Shown here in pieces: positions 33,820 to 42,421 of a DNA stretch of 64,000 nt (position 1 is the first letter of the stretch; every line of letters starts with the position of its first letter). Location of the stretch: contig NZ_KK070001.1 in the NCBI RefSeq assembly GCF_000576425.1, positions 1-64,000 of the forward strand. Reading direction: 5' to 3'. The notes under the pieces were generated by a model. The model had not been told where the DNA came from, did no database searches, and saw only the letters and a list, made by a program, of their open reading frames with translations. This DNA comes from Brachybacterium phenoliresistens. Its GTDB lineage: Bacteria; Actinomycetota; Actinomycetes; Actinomycetales; Dermabacteraceae. A program made the translations under genes and the position numbers.

Positions 33820-36377
33820 CGCCGTACCTCCAGGGTGGTTCCTGCGATCAGGACGTCGCCGGACCGGCGCTCGTCGATGCTGGCCGGGCGCACCTGCCCG
33901 CGCTCGGGCACGTAGGCGAGGTCCGGGTCGGGGGTGGACGGGGCGTTCACGAAGGACTGGAACCGGGCGAGCTTGGCCGGGTCGGCGAGGGTCGCCGCCC
34001 ATTCGTCCTGGTAGCTGTCCACGTGCTGGGCCATCAGCGCGTCGAGGTCGGCGCAGATGCCCAGGGAGTCCTCGAGGATCACCTCGCGCAGCCCGTCGAT
34101 CCCGCCCTCGAGCGCCTCGAGCCACGGCGCGGTGCGCTGCAGCTTGTCGGCGGTGCGGATGTAGTACATGAAGAACCGGTCGATGGTGCGGATGAGGGTC
34201 TCGTCGTCCACGCCCTCGACCAGCAGCTCGGCGTGGCGCGGGGTCGCGCCGCCGTTGCCGCCGACGTACAGGTTCCAGCCCTGGGCGGTGGCGATGATGC
34301 CCGCGTCCTTGCCGCGGGCCTCCGCGCACTCGCGGGCGCAGCCGGAGACGCCCAGCTTGAGCTTGTGCGGGGCGCGCAGGCCACGGTAGCGCAGCTCGAG
34401 GTTCACGGCCATGCCCACGGAGTCCAGCACCCCGTAGCGGCACCAGGTGGAGCCCACGCAGGACTTCACGGTGCGCAGCGACTTGCCGTACGCCTGCCCG
34501 GACTCGAAGCCGGCGTCCACCAGGCGCCGCCAGATCTCGGGCAGCTGCTCGAGGCGGGCGCCGAACATGTCGATGCGCTGGCCGCCGGTGAGCTTGGTGT
34601 ACAGCCCGTAGTCGCGGGCGATCTCGCCGATGACGATGAGGCCCTCCGGGGTGACCTCGCCGCCGGCCATGCGCGGGACCACCGAGTAGGTCCCGTCCTT
34701 CTGCATGTTGGCCATGACGTGGTCGTTGGTGTCCTGCAGGGTGGCGTTCTCGCCGTCCAGGACGTGGCCGCGCACGAGCACCGCGAGGATCGAGGCGAGC
34801 ACGGGCTTGCACACGTCGCAGCCGCGGCCGCGGCCGAAGCGCTCGATGACGGAGCTGAAGGTGGTCAGCCCCGAGACCCGGACGGCGTCGAACAGCTGGG
34901 CGCGGGACATCTCGAAATGCTCGCACAGGGCGGTGGAGACGCTCCGGCCCATCTTGGCGAGCTCCGCGCCCACCAGGCCCTTGATCGCGAACACGCAGGA
35001 GCCGCAGGTGGCGCCGGCCTTCGTGCAGGCCTTGATGCCGGCGACGTCGGTGCAGCCCTCCTCGTGGACGGCACCGCGGATGGTGCCGGCGGTGACGGAG
35101 GCGCAGGAGCAGACCACGGCCTCGTCCGGGAGCTCGGCCGTCGGCGCCTCGACGCCGCCGGCGGGCATGAGGTAGGCGGCGGGGTCCCCGCCGAGCGCCC
35201 CGCCGACCAGCGGCCGCAGCGCCCCGTAGGCGGAGGCGTCGCCCACGAGCATGCCGCCCAGCAGGGTCTTCGCGTCGTCGGAGAGGACGAGCTTCTTGTG
35301 CACGCCGCTGACGGGATCGGTGTAGACCACGTCGAGGGCGCCGGGTGTGGTGGCGAAGGCGTCGCCGAAGCTGGCCACGTCCACGCCGGAGAGCTTGAGC
35401 TTGGTGGACAGGTCGTAGCCGGCGAAGGTGGCGCCGCCGCCGAGGATCCGATCGGCCGCGACCTCCGCCATGGCGTAGCCGGGGGCGACCAGCCCCACGC
35501 ACATGCCCTCGAAGCTCGCGACCTCGCCGATCGCGCTGATGTCGGGGTCGCTGGTGCGGCAGCTCGGGTCGATCTCGACGCCGCCGCGGGGGGCGCAGAC
35601 CAGGCCTGCGGCCCGGGCGAGCTCGTCGCGGGGACGCACGCCGACGGTGAAGACGACCAGGTCGGTCTCCAGCACCGTGTCGTCGTCGAAGACGACGCCG
35701 TGCACCTCGCCGTCCTCCCCGGCCAGCACCGAGGTGGTGCGGGTCCGGGTGCGCACGGCGATGCCGCGCTGCTCGATGAGGCGGCGCAGCACGGCGCCGG
35801 CGGGCAGGTCCAGCTGCGCGGACATGAGGCGGTCGCTGGACTGGATGACGGTGGGCTCGGCGTCCAGCCCCTGCAGCGCTCCGGCGGCCTCGAGACCCAG
35901 CAGGCCTCCGCCGATGACGACGCCGCGCACGGGCCGTCCCAGCTGGGAGGCGCGGCGCTCGACATGCGCCTTGAGCTGCTCGACGTCGTCCAGCGTGCGG
36001 TACACGAAGCAGCCGGGGTGCTCCGCGCCGCGCACCGGCGGGCGGGCCGCGGAGGAGCCGGTGGCCAGGACCAGGTGGTCGTACCCGAGCTCGGCGCCCG
36101 ATGCGGTGCGCACGGTGCGGGCGGCGCGGTCGATCTGCGCGACCGGGTCGCCGGTGACCAGGCGGATCCGCGGGTCCTCGAGCACAGCGGGATCCAGCTC
36201 GAGGTCCTCGGCGCCGGCGCCGTCGAAGAAGCGGGTCAGGCCCACACGGTCGTAGGGGCGGCGGCTCTCCTCGCCGAGGATGGTGAGGGAGATGTCCTGC
36301 TCGGCGCGGGAGACGAGGCTGTCCGCGAAGCGGTGCGCCACCATCCCGGCGCCGACGACGACGATGCGCGCGGTCAT
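33816..36377 (-). CDS. nirB: Nitrite reductase [NAD(P)H] large subunit
   Basis: An 853-residue reductase. Domain order: FAD/NAD oxidoreductase (about 1-310, with VVGAGMVAHRFAD and VVIGGGLLGLEAA), two BFD-like iron-sulfur segments (VVCSCASVTAGTIRGAV and the Cys-rich CTKAGATCGSCVF region), a ferredoxin-like half-domain, then the siroheme/4Fe-4S domain with CVGSTWCRYG and GVSGCARECAEARGKD supplying the four cysteines. It reduces nitrite to ammonia for assimilation. Start at 36377, overlapping nirC by four bases. The siroheme cofactor is likely supplied by the last two genes of the same operon. Confidence 0.96.
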   Translation of the reverse strand: MTARIVVVGAGMVAHRFADSLVSRAEQDISLTILGEESRRPYDRVGLTRFFDGAGAEDLELDPAVLEDPRIRLVTGDPVAQIDRAARTVRTASGAELGYDHLVLATGSSAARPPVRGAEHPGCFVYRTLDDVEQLKAHVERRASQLGRPVRGVVIGGGLLGLEAAGALQGLDAEPTVIQSSDRLMSAQLDLPAGAVLRRLIEQRGIAVRTRTRTTSVLAGEDGEVHGVVFDDDTVLETDLVVFTVGVRPRDELARAAGLVCAPRGGVEIDPSCRTSDPDISAIGEVASFEGMCVGLVAPGYAMAEVAADRILGGGATFAGYDLSTKLKLSGVDVASFGDAFATTPGALDVVYTDPVSGVHKKLVLSDDAKTLLGGMLVGDASAYGALRPLVGGALGGDPAAYLMPAGGVEAPTAELPDEAVVCSCASVTAGTIRGAVHEEGCTDVAGIKACTKAGATCGSCVFAIKGLVGAELAKMGRSVSTALCEHFEMSRAQLFDAVRVSGLTTFSSVIERFGRGRGCDVCKPVLASILAVLVRGHVLDGENATLQDTNDHVMANMQKDGTYSVVPRMAGGEVTPEGLIVIGEIARDYGLYTKLTGGQRIDMFGARLEQLPEIWRRLVDAGFESGQAYGKSLRTVKSCVGSTWCRYGVLDSVGMAVNLELRYRGLRAPHKLKLGVSGCARECAEARGKDAGIIATAQGWNLYVGGNGGATPRHAELLVEGVDDETLIRTIDRFFMYYIRTADKLQRTAPWLEALEGGIDGLREVILEDSLGICADLDALMAQHVDSYQDEWAATLADPAKLARFQSFVNAPSTPDPDLAYVPERGQVRPASIDERRSGDVLIAGTTLEVRR

Positions 36378-37258
36378 CGGGCGGCCCCCACGAGCTCGGG
36401 CTGCTCCGGCGCGGCATCGGCGGCGGCCGCGATCGCCGGCTCCACCGGGAGGGCGGCGGGCCTCTCGGCGCGCCGGGCGTGGGCGAGGTACAGGGGCAGG
36501 CCCACCAGGAGGAAGCCGCCGACCAGGTTGCCCAGGACCGTCGGGATCTCGTTCCACAGCAGGTAGTCCATGATCGTGAAGTCCGCGCCCAGCAGCAGGC
36601 CGGAGGGGAACAGGAACATGTTCACGATGGAGTGCTCGAAGCCCATGTAGAAGAACAGCATGATGGGCATCCACATGCCGACGATCTTCCCGATGACGTT
36701 GTCGGTGAGGAAGAAGGCGACCACGCCGGTGGAGACCATGGCGTTGCACAGCACGGCCCGCACGAACAGGGTGAGCATGCCGCCCGCCCCGTGCTCGGCG
36801 TAACCGACGGTGCGCCCGTGGCCGATCTCGGAGATCGCCAGGCCCACGGCGCTGGGCTCGGAGGTGAACCCGTACGTGAAGTAGATGGCCATGGCGACGG
36901 CGACGCTGAAGGCGCCGATGAAGTTGCCCAGGAACACCAGGCCCCAGTTCTTGAGCATGCTCGTCGCGCTCACGCCGGGCTTCCGGGCCAGCCATGCCAG
37001 GGGGATGAGGGTGAACACGCCCGTGAGCAGGTCGTACCCCAGCAGGTAGAGCAGGATGAAGCCGACGGGGAACAGCAGCGCGCCCAGCAGGGGCTGGCCG
37101 GTCTGGGTGGACACCGTCACCGCGAACGCGGCGGCGAGGGTGAGGATCCCGCCGCCCATGATCGCGCGGACCAGGGTCTGCAGGGCGGTGTAGCGGACCT
37201 TCGCAGCTCCGGCGGCGGTCAGCTGGTCGACGAGGTCGACGGGCTTGACGTAGGACAT
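36374..37258 (-). CDS. nirC: Formate/nitrite transporter family channel
   Basis: A 294-residue membrane channel of the FNT family with six hydrophobic helices. GFILLYLLGYDLLTG, KNWGLVFLGNFIGAF and CNAMVSTGVVAFFLTDN follow the family, and FFYMGFEHSIVNMFLFPSGLLLG holds the central pore His. Next to nirBD it should carry nitrite into the cell. The start at 37258 is behind AGGAGCCCCC; an upstream frame opening lacks family sequence. It is the first gene of the operon. A C-terminal Ala/Pro-rich tail follows the last helix. The nirC symbol is given from context; the family also has FocA members. Confidence 0.9.
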   Translation of the reverse strand: MSYVKPVDLVDQLTAAGAAKVRYTALQTLVRAIMGGGILTLAAAFAVTVSTQTGQPLLGALLFPVGFILLYLLGYDLLTGVFTLIPLAWLARKPGVSATSMLKNWGLVFLGNFIGAFSVAVAMAIYFTYGFTSEPSAVGLAISEIGHGRTVGYAEHGAGGMLTLFVRAVLCNAMVSTGVVAFFLTDNVIGKIVGMWMPIMLFFYMGFEHSIVNMFLFPSGLLLGADFTIMDYLLWNEIPTVLGNLVGGFLLVGLPLYLAHARRAERPAALPVEPAIAAAADAAPEQPELVGAAR

Positions 37259-37322
37259 GGGGGCTCCTGACGGGGTCGGAGGGGCACGGCATGTCCCGCG
37301 GGTGCACCAGCGGGAGGTCTGC

Positions 37323-37382
37323 AATCTATGGCGGGGCGTCGCGGATCCGAACAGTCGGGAGCCGCCGTGATCTTCCCGTGAC
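37323..37382 (-). promoter_or_regulatory. nir operon promoter with GlnR-like repeats
   Basis: On the minus strand: -35 TTCGGA (37346-37351), 17-base spacer, -10 TAGATT (37323-37328). Upstream of the -35, GTCAC-N6-ATCAC (37367-37382) matches the spacing of actinobacterial GlnR half-sites (about -58 from the predicted start). This would fit nitrogen control of nitrite assimilation, but the repeat match is partial. Confidence 0.5.
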
Positions 37383-37493
37383 ATAGCGTCTCAGGGCCCC
37401 GAAACCTGCAGGTCGGTGCAGGGATGGGGCGCGGGACGCCGCCCCGCGGAATGCCCCGGCGCCCCGGGCCGTTACGGTGGACCAGGAGGTTCC

Positions 37494-38042
37494 ATGAATC
37501 CTGAAGCATCCGCCGGCGCCGTGCCGTCGGCGAGCGCCGCGTCCCGCGAGCGCACCAAGCAGCTCTTCGCGAGCTTCCCCACCGGTGTCGCGGTGCTCGC
37601 GGCGCAGGACGCGCAGGGCCGCTGGGCGATGCCCATGTCGACCTTCACGGTCGGCATCTCCCTGGACCCGCCTCTGGTCAGCGCCGCGTTCACGCGGTCC
37701 TCGCGGACCTGGCCGCATCTGCGCTCGGCCGCACGCATCGGCGTCTCCCTCCTCGGCGAGGACCAGCATGCGGTGCTGCGCCGCCTGGGCGGTGCGGACC
37801 GCGCGGCCCGCTGGGAGGGGCTGGAGCCGATCGTCCTGGAGGGCTCCGCGCTGGTCCTGCCGGGTGCCGCGGCCTGGATGCTCACCTCCCTCGAGGCGGT
37901 CCATCCCGCCGGCGACCACGAGCTCGCCCTGCTGCGGGTGCTCGACCACGGCCTGCACGCCGCGCCGCGGCCGATGATCTACCACCGCTCCGGCCTGTAC
38001 GGCCGCGGGGCGGACCTCGAGGGCCCCGCCTCGGGCTCTTGA
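37494..38042 (+). CDS. Flavin reductase-like domain protein
   Basis: A 182-residue split-barrel flavin reductase-like protein. LFASFPTGVAVLAAQDAQGRWAMPMSTFTVGISLDPPLVSAAF and GVSLLGEDQHAVLRRLGG are the FMN-binding features. Such proteins reduce FMN for partner monooxygenases or bind flavin as redox enzymes. It could feed the NtaA-type monooxygenase at 17470, but the 20 kb distance makes this pure inference. The ATG at 37494 has CAGGAGG before it. It is divergent from the nir operon. Its stop codon sits at the foot of a 10-bp hairpin. Confidence 0.85.
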   Translation: MNPEASAGAVPSASAASRERTKQLFASFPTGVAVLAAQDAQGRWAMPMSTFTVGISLDPPLVSAAFTRSSRTWPHLRSAARIGVSLLGEDQHAVLRRLGGADRAARWEGLEPIVLEGSALVLPGAAAWMLTSLEAVHPAGDHELALLRVLDHGLHAAPRPMIYHRSGLYGRGADLEGPASGS

Positions 38043-38063
38043 CCGTGCCCCGAGGGCACGGTC
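38041..38063 (+). terminator. Hairpin at the flavin reductase stop codon
   Basis: GACCGTGCCC-CGA-GGGCACGGTC is a perfect 10-bp stem with a 3-base loop, starting at the second base of the TGA stop. It has no U-tract, and the next gene starts only 13 bases beyond it. It may be a terminator or an attenuating/mRNA-stabilising hairpin. Confidence 0.6.
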
Positions 38064-38075
38064 TGGGATCGATCC

Positions 38076-38726
38076 ATGAGCACCTCGACGACCCGCCCCT
38101 CCCGCCCGCGCCCCGCCCTGCTGGCCCCCGTCCGCCTGATCCGTGAGCATCTGCGGGCCTTCCTCGCCCTGAACGCCATGGCCTTCGGCCTGCTGCTGCT
38201 GGGCATGCTCGCGGGCCTCCTGTTGCCGGACCTGCATGCCTCCCGTGCCGCCGGCATGGACGCATCGGGGACCACCGACCTGGTCGTCTCGCTGCTGAGC
38301 AGCATGTGGCTGTTCGCCGCGACGATCCTCGCGGTCAACGTCCTCACCGTCGCCCTCGCGACGATCACCCTGCCCTCCCTGGTGGTCCCCTTCCTCGGGA
38401 TCCCCCTGTTCGCCTATCGGGCGTTCCTGTTCGGCGTCTCGCTGGCTCCGGTGGACGCGACCGTCCGCACCATCCTGATCCCGCACTCGGTGACCCTGGT
38501 CCTCGAGCTGGAGGCATACATCCTGGTCACGCTCGGGACGTACCTGCTGGGCCGGGCGTGGCTGCGGCCGGCGAGCGTCGGGGAGAGCAGCCGGCGCCGG
38601 GGATACGTCCACGGGCTGCGTCAGCTGGGCGTGCTGTGGCTGCCGGCGCTCGCGCTGTTCGTGCTCGGCGCCGTCTACGAGGCCTTCTCGATCACGCGGA
38701 TCATGCCGATCATGCTCGGAGGCTGA
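38076..38726 (+). CDS. Membrane protein, possibly SpoIIM-like
   Basis: A 216-residue integral membrane protein with about five hydrophobic helices. The segment LIPHSVTLVLELEAYILVTLGTYLLGRAWL resembles the PHG-x-E pattern of the SpoIIM/DUF95 family, which is widespread outside spore formers and of unknown function. No ribosome-binding site is clear before the ATG at 38076, and the palindrome GGATCGATCC ends on the start codon. It is followed by a MerR gene after only four bases, so the two are probably one unit with the regulator governing the membrane protein. Confidence 0.65.
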   Translation: MSTSTTRPSRPRPALLAPVRLIREHLRAFLALNAMAFGLLLLGMLAGLLLPDLHASRAAGMDASGTTDLVVSLLSSMWLFAATILAVNVLTVALATITLPSLVVPFLGIPLFAYRAFLFGVSLAPVDATVRTILIPHSVTLVLELEAYILVTLGTYLLGRAWLRPASVGESSRRRGYVHGLRQLGVLWLPALALFVLGAVYEAFSITRIMPIMLGG

Positions 38727-38730
38727 GCCC

Positions 38731-39489
38731 ATGGCCTGGAGCACCCGGCAGCTCGCGCAGCTCGCGGGCACGACCGTGAAGACCATCCGCCACTACCACG
38801 AGCAGGGCCTGCTCCCGCTGCCGCGGCGGCGCACCAACGGCTACAAGCAGTACGGCGCGAGGCACCTGGTGCGCCTGCTGCGGATCCGCCGGCTGCGGGA
38901 GCTCGGGATGTCCCTGCCGCAGATCGCCGCCCTGGACGCCGGCACCGAGGATGCCGCGGGCACCGTCCGGGCGCTGGACGCCGAGCTGGAGCGGACCATC
39001 GAGCACCTCACGCGGCTGCGGGCGGAGCTCGGGGAGGTGCTGCGGCACGGCTCCCCCCTGGACGTGCCGCCGCTGTTCGCGGACGATGCGGCCGGGCTCA
39101 GCGACCGGCAGCGCAGCCTCCTCGCCGTCTACCAGGAGTTCTTCCGCGAGGAGGACATGATCGCGCTGCGCGACATCGTCGCCCGCGCCTCCCCGGCCGA
39201 TGCCGAGCTCGAGACGCTGCCCGAGGACGCCTCCGAGGCGGAGATCGACGCCCTCGCCCGCCGCCTGGCGCCGGAGGTGCGGGCGCAGCGCCTGCGCCAC
39301 CCGTGGACCGCGGACCCCGCGGGCCGTTCCCCGCGCGGTCGCGCGGCCGCCACCACCGCTCTCGCCCACGCCGTCGGCGAGCTCTACCATCCCGGCCAGA
39401 TCCGGGTGCTGCAGCGCGTGGAGGAGCTGCTGGGCCAGGACGCTCCCCCGCCCGTCGAGGCTCCCCCGCCCGATGCTCCTGCGCCATGA
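38731..39489 (+). CDS. MerR-family transcriptional regulator
   Basis: A 252-residue MerR protein. STRQLAQLAGTTVKTIRHYHEQGLLPLPRRRTNGYKQYGARHLVRLLRIRRLRELG is the HTH and wing. A coiled-coil region follows, then a roughly 130-residue C-terminal domain that I cannot assign (SDRQRSLLAVYQEFFREEDMIALRDIV). It lacks the cysteine pattern of metal sensors. It starts four bases after the membrane protein stop. A terminator hairpin follows. Confidence 0.9.
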   Translation: MAWSTRQLAQLAGTTVKTIRHYHEQGLLPLPRRRTNGYKQYGARHLVRLLRIRRLRELGMSLPQIAALDAGTEDAAGTVRALDAELERTIEHLTRLRAELGEVLRHGSPLDVPPLFADDAAGLSDRQRSLLAVYQEFFREEDMIALRDIVARASPADAELETLPEDASEAEIDALARRLAPEVRAQRLRHPWTADPAGRSPRGRAAATTALAHAVGELYHPGQIRVLQRVEELLGQDAPPPVEAPPPDAPAP

Positions 39490-39516
39490 CCGCGGTACGG
39501 GGCATCGCGCAGCGGC

Positions 39517-39538
39517 CGATGGGGAGCCCTCCCCATCG
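39517..39538 (+). terminator. Terminator after the MerR gene
   Basis: A perfect hairpin CGATGGGGAG-CC-CTCCCCATCG (10 bp, very short loop), 28 bases beyond the MerR stop. There is no U-tract. Confidence 0.65.
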
Positions 39539-39642
39539 ACACCCCGCCGTCCCGTCCACCAGCATGGTCCCAGGCGTCCGATTCCCGAGGACCCTCCCGG
39601 GACCGGAGCCCGGCCACGGGCGCCTGGCAGGAGGAGACCGCC

Positions 39643-39963
39643 ATGTCCATCACGCGCACCCGTTCCGCCCTCGCCCTCGCACCGCTGGCCGTGCTGGCCC
39701 TCGCGGGCTGCAGCTTCTCCGCCGGCGGGGCCAGCCTCGACCAGGAGGAGGTCGAGCAGCAGATCACCGACAAGCTCACCGAGCAGGTCGGGCAGGCCCC
39801 GGACGACGTCACCTGCCCGGGCGACCTCGAGGCCGAGGAGGGCGCCACCATGACCTGCGTGCTCTCCGCGGGCGGCGAGACCATCGACGTCACGGTCACG
39901 GTGACCGGCGTCGACGGCACGGACGTCCAGTTCGACATCCAGGTGGCCGACGCCGTGAACTGA
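39643..39963 (+). CDS. DUF4333 lipoprotein
   Basis: A 106-residue exported lipoprotein. A signal peptide ends in the lipobox LALAGC (Cys23). The mature part fits DUF4333: a helix (SLDQEEVEQQITDKLTEQVG), then VTCPGDLEAEEGATMTCVLSAGGETIDVTVTV with a cysteine pair (Cys58, Cys72) likely forming a disulfide. Function is unknown. The ATG follows GCAGGAGGAG. It stands between a terminator and the chrA-like gene, which starts 17 bases after its stop. Confidence 0.9.
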   Translation: MSITRTRSALALAPLAVLALAGCSFSAGGASLDQEEVEQQITDKLTEQVGQAPDDVTCPGDLEAEEGATMTCVLSAGGETIDVTVTVTGVDGTDVQFDIQVADAVN

Positions 39964-39980
39964 GCCGCGACAATGGCGGC

Positions 39981-41222
39981 ATGGATGCCCCGGCCGCACC
40001 AGGCCCCGCCCCCGCCCGCACCGGGACCGCCCGGGAGGTGCTGCTGGTCTTCGGCCGGCTGGGCCTGACCTCCTTCGGCGGCCCCGTCGCCCACCTCGGC
40101 TACTTCCACGAGGCCTTCGTGGTGCGCCGCCGATGGCTGTCCGAGGCGCAGTACGCCGACCTCGTGGCGCTGTGCCAGTTCCTGCCCGGCCCCGCCTCCA
40201 GCCAGGTCGGCATGGCGATCGGCCTCCAGCGCGCGGGACTGCGCGGGCTGCTGGCGGCCTGGGCCGCGTTCACGCTGCCCTCCGCCGTGCTGATGGTGGC
40301 GGTCGCCGCCGGGGTCGGCGCTCTCGGCGTCGACGCCGGCGCGGGCTGGCTGCTGGGGCTGAAGGCCGCCGCGGCCGCGGTGGTCGCCCATGCCGTGATC
40401 ACCATGGCCCGCAGCCTCGCGCCCGATGCGCCCCGCGCGAGCATCGCCGCCCTCGCGATGATCCTCGTGCTCCTGATCCCCGGGCCGTTCGTGCAGGTCG
40501 CCGCGATCGTGGCGGCGGGGCTGGTGGGCGCGGCCCTGCTCGGGCGCGAGGACGCGGAACCGGGCGATGCGACGCCGGAGGCTGCGGCAGGGTCGAGCCC
40601 GGCGCCGCCGGGCTCGCGGCGGCTGGCCCTCGGAGCCCTGGTGGCCTTCGCGGTGCTGATCCTCGGCCTCCCGCTGCTGGCTGCGGCGACCGGGGACCCG
40701 TCCCTGCGCCTGGCGGACGTGATGTACCGCGCCGGCGCCCTCGTGTTCGGCGGCGGGCACGTCGTGCTGCCGCTGCTGGAGACCGGCACGGTGCAGACCG
40801 GCATGGTGGACGCGCAGACCTTCCTCGCCGGCTACGGGGCGGCGCAGGCCGTGCCGGGCCCGCTGTTCACGCTCTCCGCCTTCCTGGGGTTCTCGGCCGG
40901 CGGCGGGGCCGGCGGCCTGGTGGGCGCGGCGATCGCGCTGGGGGCGATGTTCTTGCCGGGGGCGCTGCTGGTCGTCGGCGCCCTGCCCTTCTGGGAGCGG
41001 CTGCGCAGCGCCCCGCGAGCCCGCCGCGCCCTGCGGGGCACGAATGCGGCGGTGGTGGGGATCCTCGCCGCCGCGCTCTACGACCCGGTGCTCACCCAGG
41101 GCGCGGCGAGCCCGGCGACGCTCGGTCTCGCGGTCGCCGCCCTGGTGGCGCTGATGTTCTGGCGCGTGCCCGCGTGGGCCGTGGTGCTCGCGGCGGGGGC
41201 CGTCGGCGCGATCGCCCTGTAG
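39981..41222 (+). CDS. chrA: Chromate transporter ChrA family protein
   Basis: A 413-residue membrane protein of the CHR family with two homologous halves. GLTSFGGPVAHLGYFHEAFVVRRRWLSEAQYADLVALCQFLPGPASSQVGMAIG in the first half and ALVFGGGHVVLPLLE...AQAVPGPLFTLSAFLG in the second are diagnostic. Such proteins export chromate, sometimes with other anions. The start is the ATG at 39981 (MDAPAAPG). GACAAT six bases before it may be a -10, and there is no ribosome-binding site, so a leaderless transcript or read-through from the lipoprotein gene are both possible. The symbol reflects family only; no chrB regulator is nearby. Confidence 0.88.
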   Translation: MDAPAAPGPAPARTGTAREVLLVFGRLGLTSFGGPVAHLGYFHEAFVVRRRWLSEAQYADLVALCQFLPGPASSQVGMAIGLQRAGLRGLLAAWAAFTLPSAVLMVAVAAGVGALGVDAGAGWLLGLKAAAAAVVAHAVITMARSLAPDAPRASIAALAMILVLLIPGPFVQVAAIVAAGLVGAALLGREDAEPGDATPEAAAGSSPAPPGSRRLALGALVAFAVLILGLPLLAAATGDPSLRLADVMYRAGALVFGGGHVVLPLLETGTVQTGMVDAQTFLAGYGAAQAVPGPLFTLSAFLGFSAGGGAGGLVGAAIALGAMFLPGALLVVGALPFWERLRSAPRARRALRGTNAAVVGILAAALYDPVLTQGAASPATLGLAVAALVALMFWRVPAWAVVLAAGAVGAIAL

Positions 41223-41273
41223 GGCCGGCCCTCCGCCTCCGCCGCCGCCGGGTCGTGGAGGTCGCCCTGACCA

Positions 41274-41302
41274 TTGACAGGGTGTGGCGGCCGCCACAGG
41301 CT
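41274..41302 (+). promoter_or_regulatory. Leaderless promoter of the VOC gene with a spacer palindrome
   Basis: A perfect -35 TTGACA (41274-41279), 17-base spacer and -10 CAGGCT (41297-41302), with the ATG 6 bases further on. The spacer contains the perfect 14-base palindrome GTGGCGG-CCGCCAC (41284-41297), an ideal repressor position. No ribosome-binding site precedes the ATG. Confidence 0.65.
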
Positions 41303-41308
41303 GGGGGC

Positions 41309-41788
41309 ATGACACGTGTGAAGACCTGGCTCTGGTTCGACGGCGGGGTGGACGAGGCGGCCGAGTTCTACGTCTCCCTCATCCCCGGCTCCCGCATCGT
41401 CTCGACGATGCCCTACACCCCGGTCGAGGACAGCCCGGGCGGCGCCCCGCCCGAGGGGCAGTCCCTGGCCGTCGAGATCGAGCTCGCCGGCGTGCCGTAC
41501 GCCCTGCTCAACGGCGGGCCGCACTTCCCGCAGAGCGAAGCCGTCTCGATCGAGGTCGCCGTGGACTCGCAGGAGGAGATCGACCGGCTGTGGGACGCGA
41601 TCGTCGGCGGTGGGGGCCAGGAGTCCCAGTGCGGCTGGTGCAAGGACCGGTGGGGCGTCTCCTGGCAGATCACCCCGCAGCGCCTCTACGAGCTGCTCGA
41701 GGGACCCCACGCCGCCGCCGTCACCGCGGAGATGTTCACCCAGCGCAAGCTCGACATCGCCCGGCTCGAAGCCGCGGCCGGCGTCTGA
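41309..41788 (+). CDS. VOC family (PhnB-like) protein
   Basis: A 159-residue protein of the vicinal-oxygen-chelate superfamily, PhnB/3-demethylubiquinone-methyltransferase-like branch. KTWLWFDGGVDEAAEFYVSLIPGSRI and DRLWDAIVGGGGQESQCGWCKDRWGVSWQITPQ are the typical first and second half. Despite the family's old name, no methyltransferase activity is expected. The protein probably binds or detoxifies a small molecule. It starts leaderless behind a strong -35 and is followed 8 bases later by a DHFR-like gene, likely in the same transcript. Confidence 0.88.
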   Translation: MTRVKTWLWFDGGVDEAAEFYVSLIPGSRIVSTMPYTPVEDSPGGAPPEGQSLAVEIELAGVPYALLNGGPHFPQSEAVSIEVAVDSQEEIDRLWDAIVGGGGQESQCGWCKDRWGVSWQITPQRLYELLEGPHAAAVTAEMFTQRKLDIARLEAAAGV

Positions 41789-41796
41789 GCGCGGCG

Positions 41797-42360
41797 ATGG
41801 GCAAGGTCACCTGGGGGTTCACCAGCTCCCTCGACGGCTTCATCGCAGGACCCGGGCACGACATGAGCTGGCTGTCCGCCGCCGAGGAGCTCGACGAGCA
41901 GACGGTCCAGGAGATGGCCGATGCGGTGGGGGTGATCATCTCGGGCCGGGACGGCTACGACGCCGCGCGGGCCCAGGCCGACGAGAGGGACGAGCTGACC
42001 GCCGAGGCCTACGGCGGCCGATGGGACGGCACCGAGATCATCCTGACGCACCGTCCGCAGGAGATCGCCGACGACCCCGCGATCATGCCCCTGGACTGCC
42101 ACATCACCGAGGCCGTGCGCCGCGCCCGGGAGATCGCCGGGGACAAGGACGTGCAGATCATCAGCGCCCAGATCGCCCGGCAGGCCCTCGAGCACGATCT
42201 GATCGACGAGATGCAGGTGTTCGTCGCCCCCGTGATGCTGGGCGACGGCATCCGGATCTACGAGGTCGCCGGCGGCCGCCGCGTGGACTGGGAGCTGGTG
42301 CAGATCCTCGATCGCAGCCCTCGGTCGTGCGGCCGGGTCTATCGGCCCCGACGGGCCTGA
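41797..42360 (+). CDS. Dihydrofolate reductase/RibD C-terminal-like protein
   Basis: A 187-residue protein of the DHFR-like RibD C-terminal family. VTWGFTSSLDGFIAGPGHDMSWL, GVIISGRDGYD and DVQIISAQIARQALEHDLIDEMQVFVAPVMLGDGIRI follow the pattern. It lacks the deaminase half of RibD and is common in actinobacteria as a reductase of unknown substrate. The start at 41797 is 8 bases downstream of the VOC stop without a clear ribosome-binding site, so translation may be coupled. Full-length RibD is at the far end of the window. Confidence 0.88.
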   Translation: MGKVTWGFTSSLDGFIAGPGHDMSWLSAAEELDEQTVQEMADAVGVIISGRDGYDAARAQADERDELTAEAYGGRWDGTEIILTHRPQEIADDPAIMPLDCHITEAVRRAREIAGDKDVQIISAQIARQALEHDLIDEMQVFVAPVMLGDGIRIYEVAGGRRVDWELVQILDRSPRSCGRVYRPRRA

Positions 42361-42421
42361 CCCGCCGCACCGGAACGACGGGACCCGCCCGAGGGAGGAG
42401 AGCCCGACGGAGGAGAGCAGG

